From NCBI GenBank assembly GCA_910583745.1, contig CAJTZC010000004.1, positions 22,459 to 86,458 on the forward strand: DNA of 64,000 bases, read 5' to 3'. The notes beneath the pieces are model-generated. The model was given only the letters and a program-made list of their open reading frames with translations. It did no database searches and was not told where the DNA came from. This DNA comes from an uncultured Bacilli bacterium. GTDB taxonomy: Bacteria > Bacillota_I > Bacilli_A > RF39 > UBA660. Of the stretch, positions 33,970-40,495 are shown piece after piece. Within the stretch, counting starts at the first letter, position 1; every line of letters starts with the position of its first letter. The translations under genes and the position numbers were made by a program.

Positions 33970-34045
33970 TGGCAGTCAATGTCAGACTCGAACTGACAAC
34001 CTTCAGGTATTCGCCTGCTACTCTATCCGATTGAGCTAATTGACT
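33970..34045 (-). tRNA. tRNA-like gene with a 6-nt anticodon loop
   Basis: 76 nt including an encoded CCA. Acceptor AGTCAAT/ATTGACT is perfect, D-arm GCTC/GAGT, T-arm GTCAG-TTCGAGT-CTGAC perfect. The anticodon arm is GCAGG-CGAATA-CCTGA: four pairs, a G-A mismatch, and a loop of only 6 nt without U33. Isotype cannot be assigned. It is either a tRNA with one base lost from the loop or an RNA that keeps a tRNA body for another purpose. Confidence 0.65.
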
Positions 34046-34049
34046 ATAA

Positions 34050-34097
34050 GGCGTCCCTATCGGAATTGAACCGAAAATCTAGAATGACCACAGGGAC
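34050..34097 (-). ncRNA. Miniature tRNA-like element
   Basis: 48 nt between two tRNA genes. A 7-bp acceptor-like stem (GTCCCTG/TAGGGAC), a T-arm-like TCGG-TTCAATT-CCGA, and a 3' GCC in place of GCCA. The D-arm and a proper anticodon arm are missing; the remaining segment has TTCTAG, reminiscent of a UCU loop. Probably a deletion derivative of a phage tRNA-Arg, or a stable small tRNA mimic. Confidence 0.5.
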
Positions 34098-34100
34098 ATG

Positions 34101-34176
34101 TGGTTGCCCCTCGTGGATTCGAACCACGGAATATCAGAGTCAAAGTCTGATGCCTTACCACTTGGCTAAGGAGCAA
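34101..34176 (-). tRNA. tRNA-Gln (anticodon UUG)
   Basis: 76 nt with encoded CCA. Acceptor TTGCTCC/GGGGCAA, D-arm with AAGTGGTAAGG, anticodon arm TCAGA-CTTTGAC-TCTGA (UUG, U33 present), T-arm CGTGG-TTCGAAT-CCACG. All arms pair. Phage-borne, reading CAA codons; it follows the structured leader in one transcript. Confidence 0.93.
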
Positions 34177-34456
34177 TAAATGTATCTTAATAGATAGTAT
34201 ACTAAAGCATGTACATTGACTGCATTACTTGTTATTCTATTTGCGCTAAAACATCACTGAATAACAATACGGTAGGAAGGTGACTTACTTCCTCGCAGTA
34301 TTTACCATTTTCAACATGCATTTAGTACACTCCCTATTAAGTAGTGCTCATTTCATAAAGCTGGTATGAAATGAAAAAAAATAAAAAGGGGTTGGAATAT
34401 TACTTGTGTGTAATGTTCCACCAAAAATGGAACCACTAGTGTATAGCGATTCCATT
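34177..34456 (-). ncRNA. Structured leader/non-coding RNA upstream of the phage tRNAs
   Basis: About 280 nt with no ORF, starting about 7 nt after a consensus - strand promoter. In order on the - strand: AATGGAA/TTCCATT hairpin (34450-34456 with 34426-34432), hairpin 34394-34419 (10 pairs, one A-C), hairpin 34348-34374 (perfect 9 bp), then a multibranch unit closed by a 17-bp helix (34314-34331 with 34196-34212, one bulge). That unit encloses a perfect 9-bp helix (34229-34237/34259-34267) and a 6-bp helix (34274-34279/34288-34293). One pair of the closing helix is G-U only when read on the - strand, supporting that orientation. Confidence 0.7.
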
Positions 34457-34462
34457 ATAGAA

Positions 34463-34491
34463 ATTATAGCACAAAAAAGTGGACATTTCAA
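34463..34491 (-). promoter_or_regulatory. Promoter of the leader RNA-tRNA unit
   Basis: On the - strand TTGAAA (34486-34491), 17 nt, TATAAT (34463-34468). The predicted start at about 34456 is the first base of the first RNA hairpin. Confidence 0.8.
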
Positions 34492-34570
34492 TCATTTTTT
34501 TTAAATAATTCAATTTCAAAAGTAAATTGAGAAAAACGAACAATATGTACAATTTAGTCTGACATTATTG

Positions 34571-34613
34571 TTGTCAAGGGCGAACGAAGAGAGCCAGGCT
34601 CGACCCTTGACAA
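34571..34613. repeat. Long inverted repeat between the divergent RNA promoters
   Basis: TTGTCAAGGG (34571-34580) and CCCTTGACAA (34604-34613), perfect 10 bp, extendable by CGA/TCG past a one-base bulge. No T tract follows on either strand, so it is not a plain terminator. Each arm holds TTGACA on one strand; no matching -10 was found. Confidence 0.7.
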
Positions 34614-34634
34614 CACAAAAAGAACATAATGGAT

Positions 34635-34666
34635 TAAGGTTAAGCACAGATTTGTGCTTAACCTTA
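34635..34666. repeat. Perfect 14-bp stem with 4-nt loop overlapping the + promoter
   Basis: TAAGGTTAAGCACA, gatt, TGTGCTTAACCTTA. The right arm contains the -35 of the + strand promoter at 34652-34680. It could be an operator or a strong RNA hairpin of read-through transcripts. Confidence 0.8.
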
Positions 34667-34680
34667 GTTATTGTTATAAT
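34652..34680 (+). promoter_or_regulatory. + strand promoter of the short RNA with the 13-codon ORF
   Basis: TTGTGC (34652-34657), 17 nt, TATAAT (34675-34680). Perfect -10, weak -35. Predicted start about 34687, the first base of the outer stem around the small ORF. Confidence 0.55.
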
Positions 34681-34686
34681 ATGTCT

Positions 34687-34933
34687 TGATATTTTGCTTG
34701 TAAGAAAAAAAGGAGGTACTTTCAATGAGTACAAGTAACATATATCAAAAACATAAAATTAAATAAATAAGCAAAATATCACATCTCTAAAAGTCAATTT
34801 AATTTTGCACGTTTTTCGGCAAAACCTCTTTTGCATGAAATAATTTATTTAATTTCTTCCTTATACTACCACTTTTTTATCTTTTTTACAAATTAAAAGT
34901 GTTGGTTTCATCAATTAAAACTTACACTTTTTT
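34687..34933 (+). ncRNA. Candidate ~245-nt + strand RNA carrying a 13-codon ORF
   Basis: Runs from the promoter start to a hairpin AAAAGTGT (34895-34902)/ACACTTTT (34924-34931) followed by T residues. A perfect 12-bp helix pairs 34688-34699 with 34769-34780 and encloses the whole ribosome-binding site and ORF. A second hairpin TTTTGC/GCAAAA lies near 34803-34824. The transcript stops just before the oppositely oriented GIY-YIG gene. Confidence 0.45.
34725..34766 (+). CDS. 13-codon ORF with a near-perfect ribosome-binding site
   Basis: ATG at 34725 follows AAGGAGGT with a 7-nt gap, one of the strongest sites in the window. Product MSTSNIYQKHKIK. Too short for a fold; it could be a leader peptide, a signalling peptide or a toxin-like peptide whose translation is hidden by the enclosing stem. 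Evidence is the site and the stem only. Confidence 0.4.
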   Translation: MSTSNIYQKHKIK

Positions 34934-34950
34934 CATTTAAGGCAAATTCT

Positions 34951-35730
34951 CTATTTACTTTTGAAATTCACCTTTTTTTTAAATATGTCTATAGAGTTTA
35001 TAACGTTCTTATTTTGATTTTTCGCTATTTTTCTAGCCAGTTCAATTGCACGTGTATGTTTTCTTTCGGCCTCTAGTTTTTCTTGTTTAGCGTTTTCAAT
35101 TTTTCTATCTTCTTCCAACATCTCTAGGTATTCCTTTTCTACTTTTCCTTTAAATTTTTCGATTTGACGTTTTTTATATAATTCTGGATAAAACAGTCTC
35201 TCCATATCTTCTATTGTCATCGCAGGTGGGTCAATACCAAAAGTTATGTTAAAACCATACAAATCGTCAACCTCTTTTCTGTAATACATATAAAACCAGT
35301 GTTCGGATATACCAGTTTTTTCAGATGCTTCTTTAACGGTATCAAATGATAATATTTTATCGCTTTGATAAGAAGATATAATTACAGAGGAATTTTTAAG
35401 TCTGTTAGAGATATATCCTTTCTTACGCATTTCCGGTGTGATTATTATCTGGCCACCTTCGTGAACATTATAACCATCATTTATGCTGTCATATTTAAAT
35501 ATATATTCTTGTTCTTTTTTCCATGCTTCTTCTTGAGATAAACCTTTTAATAATATAATGTGTTTGAAATTGTCCCAACCGTATTTTTTTATCGCTGAGT
35601 AAAACTTTTGTTGTCCTTTATATCCTTCTCCTTTTCTCCATCTTTTTTCAGGATTTTTAGATATTCCAACATAACATTTATTAGAATCGGATTTATTAAT
35701 ATGGACATACACACAATAATTTTCATTCAT
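34951..35730 (-). CDS. GIY-YIG homing endonuclease
   Basis: 259 residues. CVYVHINKSDSNKCYVGIS is the GIY-YIG box (here VYV...CYVG), followed by RWRKGEGYKG and the catalytic Glu region. The C-terminal half is helical and basic for DNA binding. Free-standing homing nucleases of this kind insert between phage genes. It overlaps the next gene by 8 nt. Confidence 0.85.
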   Translation of the reverse strand: MNENYCVYVHINKSDSNKCYVGISKNPEKRWRKGEGYKGQQKFYSAIKKYGWDNFKHIILLKGLSQEEAWKKEQEYIFKYDSINDGYNVHEGGQIIITPEMRKKGYISNRLKNSSVIISSYQSDKILSFDTVKEASEKTGISEHWFYMYYRKEVDDLYGFNITFGIDPPAMTIEDMERLFYPELYKKRQIEKFKGKVEKEYLEMLEEDRKIENAKQEKLEAERKHTRAIELARKIAKNQNKNVINSIDIFKKKVNFKSK

Positions 35731-36145
35731 TCGCTATTCTCCTTATATGTCGTATGCTATATTTTACATCTGCATCTAAGAAAAGTCTATGAATCTGTTT
35801 CCATGAGTAGCCTTTATTTCGAAAATATAATATTGTCTGCTTATAATCGTTTCGTTCTTTATTTTGAATTTCAGTTAATAATAGTTTTTGATATTCTTCA
35901 AGAGATTTTATCTTTTCTTTAACTGTTTCATCAATTTCTTTGCTAGCGATTGTATATTTCAAAAATTTGTCAAAATGTACAATTGTACTATTAACCACAA
36001 TTTCTTTTACTTTTAAACTGGTTGGTTGTGTTTTGCCAAATTTTACTTTCTTCTTTGATAATTCTTTATCTATCTCGTTAAAAAGCATTTCGATGTTTTT
36101 CGTTATATCGTCAATAGTAAGATGTTTACCTTTAGCTTCTATCAT
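35723..36145 (-). CDS. Probable late transcription regulator with C-terminal helix-turn-helix
   Basis: 140 residues. The end DYKQTILYFRNKGYSWKQIH and RLFLDADVKYSIRHIRRIA looks like the helix-turn-helix of ArpU/RinA-type phage late regulators, which sit just before the packaging genes. A coiled region precedes it. Assigned from this motif and position. Confidence 0.55.
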   Translation of the reverse strand: MIEAKGKHLTIDDITKNIEMLFNEIDKELSKKKVKFGKTQPTSLKVKEIVVNSTIVHFDKFLKYTIASKEIDETVKEKIKSLEEYQKLLLTEIQNKERNDYKQTILYFRNKGYSWKQIHRLFLDADVKYSIRHIRRIANE

Positions 36146-36351
36146 AAATCCTCCGCAGGAAACTCATTAGTAAACTCTTCCCATACATCATAATCTGTTT
36201 TATAAAGCCAACTTGATATTTTGCTTCTTAAATCGAATCTTCCTTGCCAAACAGCATACCTTTTATCTTCTCTTACTAAATTATAAATAACATATATTAA
36301 ACCCGCTATATATAATCCTATACATATTCCTACTATAATTCCTATTACCAT
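36142..36351 (-). CDS. Small membrane protein, 69 residues
   Basis: One N-terminal transmembrane helix (about 2-25), then a soluble tail with WQGRFDLRSKISSWLYKTDY. Overlaps the regulator start by 4 nt. Function unknown. Confidence 0.65.
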   Translation of the reverse strand: MVIGIIVGICIGLYIAGLIYVIYNLVREDKRYAVWQGRFDLRSKISSWLYKTDYDVWEEFTNEFPAEDL

Positions 36352-36357
36352 CTAGTA

Positions 36358-36597
36358 TCACTCTCCCTTTAGCATAAAATGATATCTCTTATATCGCATA
36401 CCGTCTAATTCTGTTGGTTTTTGTTCTAAGTTTTCTATCGACATTAGTATCTCATTAGGACACATATATTTATGTTTTCTTTTATATTTGAGTAATTCCG
36501 CATAATTATCAAATATCAACAATATATTATCGCTTTCATAACTGGGAACTATTCTAATCTGTAATAAGTTAATAATATTTTTTAGATTATCATTCAT
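36358..36597 (-). CDS. Hypothetical phage protein, 79 residues
   Basis: ATG with AAGGAG 9 nt upstream. Soluble alpha/beta sequence (RIVPSYESDNILLIFDNYAE) without known motif. Within the early operon. Confidence 0.65.
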   Translation of the reverse strand: MNDNLKNIINLLQIRIVPSYESDNILLIFDNYAELLKYKRKHKYMCPNEILMSIENLEQKPTELDGMRYKRYHFMLKGE

Positions 36598-36603
36598 CTA
36601 GTA

Positions 36604-36759
36604 TCACTCCTTGTCTAATAAATCATCAATCTCATCTTCTGTATAGCCTCTATAACCATAAGTACGGCTATTTTGTATTTTTTCTGTTTTACCTAAATCA
36701 CTAAGTAAGAATTGTCTGTTTTCTTTGCTTGTTAGTTTACTTCTTTGCTCTTTAAACAC
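36604..36759 (-). CDS. Hypothetical phage protein, 51 residues, GTG start
   Basis: GTG directly after the TGA of the upstream gene. MFKEQRSKLTSKENRQFLLS then YGYRGYTEDEIDDLLDKE. The C-terminal GYTEDEIDDLL pattern recurs in many small phage proteins. The next gene's ribosome-binding site lies in its last codons, which supports that it is real. Confidence 0.65.
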   Translation of the reverse strand: MFKEQRSKLTSKENRQFLLSDLGKTEKIQNSRTYGYRGYTEDEIDDLLDKE

Positions 36760-36990
36760 TCACATAAGTTCTATATCGTTCTTTATCTTACGACGTGTAT
36801 TTCTTGTGGTGTGTAACTCTTTTATAACTCTATAGCATTGTTTAGTACTTAATTTATTGAATTCTATTATGTGAAGTAAGTCTAATATTTTATTTTCTTC
36901 GTGAGTAAGTGACGAGTAGAGAGTTTCATCATACTCATCTAACTCATCTAGTAACTTACTTATCTCTATTACTTTATCTTTGATGTTCAT
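36760..36990 (-). CDS. Hypothetical phage protein, 76 residues
   Basis: Acidic helical N-terminus (VIEISKLLDELDEYDETLYS), basic C-terminus. Overlaps the SPFH gene stop by 4 nt. Unknown function. Confidence 0.65.
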   Translation of the reverse strand: MNIKDKVIEISKLLDELDEYDETLYSSLTHEENKILDLLHIIEFNKLSTKQCYRVIKELHTTRNTRRKIKNDIELM

Positions 36991-37829
36991 TTTATGAATC
37001 CTGAAATATCTAATATATTTCCGTCTCCTGTTGCTTTAGGAAGTTCTCCGTTCCATTTTTCAATAAATTTTTCTTTAATTATGTTATCGGTTAAACTTTG
37101 TTGTTTCATTTCGTTAGCTTTTTTCTCGGCTTCTGCTTTAACAATCTTTTTTTCAGCCTCTATTTTCTCCTTCTCAAGCTCTTGTGCTGCAGCTAAAGCA
37201 TTTTGCTCTGCCACTGCTTTTCGCTCAATAGAAGCGTTGTACTCTGCGCTAAAATCAAAGTTATTTATCGTTAATGATGAAATGCTAATTCCATAATCTT
37301 TCATCTTTTCATTTAAAGTGTCAACCATCACTATTGCTATTTCTGACCTCATTGAAACTAGTTCGCTTGCATTATATTGACTGATAGTTGATTTTATTGT
37401 TTCTTGAATTGCAGGTTCTAAAACTGTTTCGTTATACTTTATGCCAACAGTTCTATATAGTTTTGGTGCCTCTTGTGAAGACAATTGATAATTTACAGAA
37501 GCAGATATATTTGTTACTACCTGCATATCTTTTGTCGATGTTTCAAGACTATTTGCGTTTTCATATTTTTGTACTCTAACATCCATATTAACTATTTTTT
37601 CCCACGGCGCTTTTATATTAACACCCTTGCTCAAATTGTCGTCTAAGACTTTACCAAAACTTGTTTTAATCCCCACATTACCAGTTGGTACGCTTCCTAT
37701 AAAACCTGGTATTATTATCAATAAGCTAAGTAATCCTAATAAACATTTTAAATTTATTTCTTCTTCTACTACTATTATTCCTATTACTGCCACTACTGTG
37801 ACTACAATTCCTATTATTAACCAAATCAT
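36987..37829 (-). CDS. Phage SPFH/prohibitin (band 7) membrane protein
   Basis: 280 residues. Two N-terminal membrane segments (about 3-22 and 28-46), then the SPFH domain: VPTGNVGIKTSFGKVLDDNL, ASVNYQLSSQEAPKLYRTVG, SISSLTINNFDFSAEYNASI, and the long Glu/Ala/Lys coiled coil (EKEKIEAEKKIVKAEAEKKA). SPFH proteins form large ring scaffolds on membranes. In phages their role is unclear; control of membrane proteases or superinfection is possible. The gene directly after a prepilin-like micro-ORF. Confidence 0.88.
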   Translation of the reverse strand: MIWLIIGIVVTVVAVIGIIVVEEEINLKCLLGLLSLLIIIPGFIGSVPTGNVGIKTSFGKVLDDNLSKGVNIKAPWEKIVNMDVRVQKYENANSLETSTKDMQVVTNISASVNYQLSSQEAPKLYRTVGIKYNETVLEPAIQETIKSTISQYNASELVSMRSEIAIVMVDTLNEKMKDYGISISSLTINNFDFSAEYNASIERKAVAEQNALAAAQELEKEKIEAEKKIVKAEAEKKANEMKQQSLTDNIIKEKFIEKWNGELPKATGDGNILDISGFIK

Positions 37830-37831
37830 CT

Positions 37832-37930
37832 CTATCTAACTCCTCCTAAAATTGAAATAACCCCCAAAATAATTATTGCTTTAATAACTATTACTGCTAA
37901 TAGTTCTATTAATGTAAATCCTTTTTTCAT
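37832..37930 (-). CDS. Prepilin-like micro-protein, 32 residues
   Basis: MKKGFTLIELLAVIVIKAII then LGVISILGGVR. This has the full type IV prepilin recognition pattern: basic leader, Gly at -1, Phe at +1, Glu at +5, then a hydrophobic helix. It stops before any pilin globular domain; a Lys interrupts the helix at residue 17. GAGG lies 8 nt before the ATG, and the AGGAGG for the SPFH gene is inside its 3' end. It may be processed by a host prepilin peptidase, or be a leftover of a larger pilin-like gene. Confidence 0.65.
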   Translation of the reverse strand: MKKGFTLIELLAVIVIKAIIILGVISILGGVR

Positions 37931-38031
37931 TTCTCTTCCTCTACTTTCTATTCCAAATTTTTATTATGTCGTTATTACACTTAACAACAAAATGTCTTCT
38001 ATCGATTTCATTTGGATTCAACCTTTTAAGT

Positions 38032-38475
38032 TCATCGATTCATCATTTTTACTAGACTACTTTGACGACTAGAACTTTTGACTTTTGAAACTTGCTTTGA
38101 CTTCGTACGGTCCGGTGGTAGTATTTGGTATTTAGATAATGCTTTAACTTCTTCTTTAAGTTTCTTGTTCTCAGTTGACAATTTAGTATTGCTGCTTTTA
38201 AAAGACCTATTAGAATTTATCAGAGATTCTATTTGTTTTATGGCTTCGTCTACTTTGTTTTCTAAAATAGATATTTGCCTTCTTAAATTTGATGTCTCAT
38301 CTAAATTCAATTTTTTGAGTTCTTTTATTTTATCCTCTAGAGAATATTTTTCGTCCGTTAAAGTGCCGACATAAGCAATGTGATTCTTCTCTAGTCTTTC
38401 TATTTTTTCTTTTTGTTTCTTTTTTTCATCTTCATAGTCAGTCTGTTTAATTATTACTAAGTTAAATATTTTCAT
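38032..38475 (-). CDS. Coiled-coil protein, 147 residues
   Basis: GAGG 9 nt before the ATG. Nearly the whole protein from residue 15 to 115 is heptad-patterned coiled coil (EKIERLEKNH, LRRQISILENKVDEAIKQI), with a basic Ser-rich tail. Overlaps the upstream 47-residue gene. Possibly structural or a DNA/membrane tether; unknown. Confidence 0.65.
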   Translation of the reverse strand: MKIFNLVIIKQTDYEDEKKKQKEKIERLEKNHIAYVGTLTDEKYSLEDKIKELKKLNLDETSNLRRQISILENKVDEAIKQIESLINSNRSFKSSNTKLSTENKKLKEEVKALSKYQILPPDRTKSKQVSKVKSSSRQSSLVKMMNR

Positions 38476-38615
38476 TTCTTTTTTCCTCTTTTCTTCTTAT
38501 TTTTCATAAACTTCTCGCAGTCTTTTTTACTACCCCTGAATACTTCGCTCATCGAAGAACCTTCGACAAGCCATACTACATAACATTTGTAGTAATCATC
38601 ATATTCTATTTTCAT
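38472..38615 (-). CDS. Hypothetical phage protein, 47 residues
   Basis: ATG 38615 with AAGGAG 6 nt upstream. MKIEYDDYYKCYVVWLVEGS then SEVFRGSKKDCEKFMKN and a Lys-rich tail. Its TGA overlaps the next ATG. Unknown. Confidence 0.65.
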   Translation of the reverse strand: MKIEYDDYYKCYVVWLVEGSSMSEVFRGSKKDCEKFMKNKKKRGKKK

Positions 38616-38749
38616 GAATGCTCCTTTAAAATTCTTTTACATTTTTCTATTTCAAACGCAATGGATACTTTATGAAGTGGTCTTTTTTCTGCTTTATATT
38701 TAGATTCTAGCCAACATAAATATATTTGAGTTTTTAGTAATTCTTCCAT
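38612..38749 (-). CDS. Hypothetical phage protein, 45 residues
   Basis: ATG 38749 with AAGGA 9 nt upstream; overlaps both neighbours. Helical (LLKTQIYLCWLESKYKAEKR). Unknown. Tight overlap with translated neighbours is the main support. Confidence 0.6.
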   Translation of the reverse strand: MEELLKTQIYLCWLESKYKAEKRPLHKVSIAFEIEKCKRILKEHS

Positions 38750-39240
38750 TTTCTAAATTCCTTGTCATATTCTTTCATCATCTGTTCAAATTCTATGTCG
38801 CTTAAAGTTTTGATTCCAACATCTCGACATTCTTGCTCAACACCTTTTATAAGTTGATAGAACTCTTTTGAATTTAATTCGTGAGTCCTTTTATAAAATA
38901 GATAATATTCATTGTTTCCAACTATTCGCGATAGTCTGGTATATGGATAAATGTAACTTATGTCTTCTCCTCGAGGAATCACAACTTCAAATAATTCGCC
39001 GTTATCTTTAGTGGCTAAAGTTCCGTATGATACATTCATCATAATTTTCATATCGTCGTCTGAAATAGCATATCCGTTATTTCTGTTATATCTAGCAAGT
39101 TCATTTACGAGCTTGTGAAAGTATCTATTTGCTTGAGTGCCTCTCAAAGCTTTATACTCACGTAGCTCGTAAATTTTATCTTGTTTTAGATTAATAAGTT
39201 GAAATGACAGTTCTTTAGGTGTACCAGTTATAGATTCCAT
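38734..39240 (-). CDS. NinB-like phage recombination protein
   Basis: 168 residues. LREYKALRGTQANRYFHKLV and the C-terminal GVEQECRDVGIKTLSDIEFE match the pattern of NinB/YqaN-like proteins in Firmicutes phages. These are linked to phage recombination. It is encoded downstream of SSB with other DNA-metabolism genes. Confidence 0.55.
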   Translation of the reverse strand: MESITGTPKELSFQLINLKQDKIYELREYKALRGTQANRYFHKLVNELARYNRNNGYAISDDDMKIMMNVSYGTLATKDNGELFEVVIPRGEDISYIYPYTRLSRIVGNNEYYLFYKRTHELNSKEFYQLIKGVEQECRDVGIKTLSDIEFEQMMKEYDKEFRKWKNY

Positions 39241-39420
39241 CTAATCATCCTCAATCTTGATAACGATATATCCGCTATCATTAGTTCTTTTGCGATATGC
39301 GTTAGACATATAAAACGAAATAGTATTTATACTTACGTTTAATAGATTTGCTAAATACTGCTTAGTGCCTAAATCTATAAATGTATCTCCACGATATAGT
39401 GCATAGATATTAGACTTCAT
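39241..39420 (-). CDS. Small phage protein with helix-turn-helix-like core, 59 residues
   Basis: ATG 39420 overlaps the TGA of the HNH gene; a GTG at 39435 is an alternative. MKSNIYALYRGDTFIDLGTK then LANLLNVSINTISFYMSNAY: the middle resembles a short helix-turn-helix. Similar small proteins are common in early regions of Firmicutes phages. Confidence 0.65.
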   Translation of the reverse strand: MKSNIYALYRGDTFIDLGTKQYLANLLNVSINTISFYMSNAYRKRTNDSGYIVIKIEDD

Positions 39421-39965
39421 TGTATTAATTCCCACTTATATCTATCATTTTCATAAGCATTATTTTTTATCTTGTTCGATAAATACTTTTCATTTTGATT
39501 TATCAGTTTACTTCCTTGAACTAAACTTGACGGATATATAACTGTGCCAGTTATTTTATCTTCGATTTTAACTTTTATTTGCGATGAAGCTAATCCGGTT
39601 CTGAATGCATGTTGTATGTTTTCTTTTATTGATACTAATTCTAAATTGCTTAATTTATTATTAAATCTGTTACCGTCAATATGATTAACAGTTAAATTAT
39701 GATTATTGATATCTTGACCATAGAATGTAAATGCTACTAGCCTAGCAACTAACAAGGTATGAGGTTTTCCGTCTTTCCACAAATCCACTCTGTATCCTGT
39801 TTTAGCAGATTTGCTTTTGTATTTTAAAATTCTATCTTTCCACCGTCTAATTTTATAAAGAGAAGAACTGGATATTTTGTTATGAGTTCTAACTTGACCT
39901 AGATTACTAACCTGATATCCTTCAAAATTTGGAATATCTAACCATACTTCATTCAAACTAATCAT
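39417..39965 (-). CDS. HNH homing endonuclease with NUMOD4 domain
   Basis: 182 residues. EVWLDIPNFEGYQVSNLGQV is NUMOD4; LTVNHIDGNRFNNKLSNLEL is the HNH core with the catalytic His. The C-terminus has an AP2/NUMOD-like DNA-binding tail. Free-standing between SSB and a small HTH protein, so probably a selfish insertion. Confidence 0.88.
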   Translation of the reverse strand: MISLNEVWLDIPNFEGYQVSNLGQVRTHNKISSSSLYKIRRWKDRILKYKSKSAKTGYRVDLWKDGKPHTLLVARLVAFTFYGQDINNHNLTVNHIDGNRFNNKLSNLELVSIKENIQHAFRTGLASSQIKVKIEDKITGTVIYPSSLVQGSKLINQNEKYLSNKIKNNAYENDRYKWELIQ

Positions 39966-39968
39966 CTC

Positions 39969-40424
39969 CTAACTGAAAGGTAGCATATCATCAGTAATCG
40001 TTATTTCGCTCGCGAAAGCTTCGTAGGGGTCTTCTTTAACTATGGCTTGCACTTGTTCAACTGGCTGTGTTGATTGTAATTGAGGTTGCGTTTGAATTTG
40101 TGTCTCTGTTCGTGGTCTATTATCGTGAAAGTCAATATTGCTGACATATACCACTGTTTTACTTACGTTTGTACCATCTTGTTTTTGATATTTGCTAGTT
40201 CTTATAGAACCAATGATTCCAATTTTGTGACCTTTCTTGCAATACTTTGATACTGCTTCAGCCTTAGAATTCCAAAAAATACATTCAATAAAATCGGCGG
40301 TTCTTGTTCCATCTTGATTTTTGGGACGGTCTACTGCTATTGATACACTGACATATTTTTTGCCGTTTGCCTCTTTCAATTCAGGCTCTGAACATAAACG
40401 ACCTGATAATACTGTAAAATTCAT
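39969..40424 (-). CDS. ssb: Single-stranded DNA-binding protein
   Basis: 151 residues. OB-fold opening MNFTVLSGRLCSEPELKEAN, ADFIECIFWNSKAEAVSKYC and KGHKIGIIGSIRTSKYQKQD; a Gln-rich linker and the acidic tail DDMLPFS that recruits partner proteins. Serves phage replication and Erf-type recombination. Confidence 0.92.
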   Translation of the reverse strand: MNFTVLSGRLCSEPELKEANGKKYVSVSIAVDRPKNQDGTRTADFIECIFWNSKAEAVSKYCKKGHKIGIIGSIRTSKYQKQDGTNVSKTVVYVSNIDFHDNRPRTETQIQTQPQLQSTQPVEQVQAIVKEDPYEAFASEITITDDMLPFS

Positions 40425-40495
40425 ACTTTTTCTCCTCTCAAATAATTTAGTTAGAAAGACGAAGAGTCGTCTTTCTGTTCACTTTATTTTATTGT

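Noticed and set aside
34516..34734. 72-codon ORF on the - strand
   Set aside because: It crosses two long inverted repeats and has no ribosome-binding site or protein-like composition; it is an accident of the non-coding locus.
37940..38030. Possible 27-33-codon ORF on the - strand between the coiled-coil gene and the prepilin-like gene
   Set aside because: Only a TTG start without a ribosome-binding site; support too weak to call.
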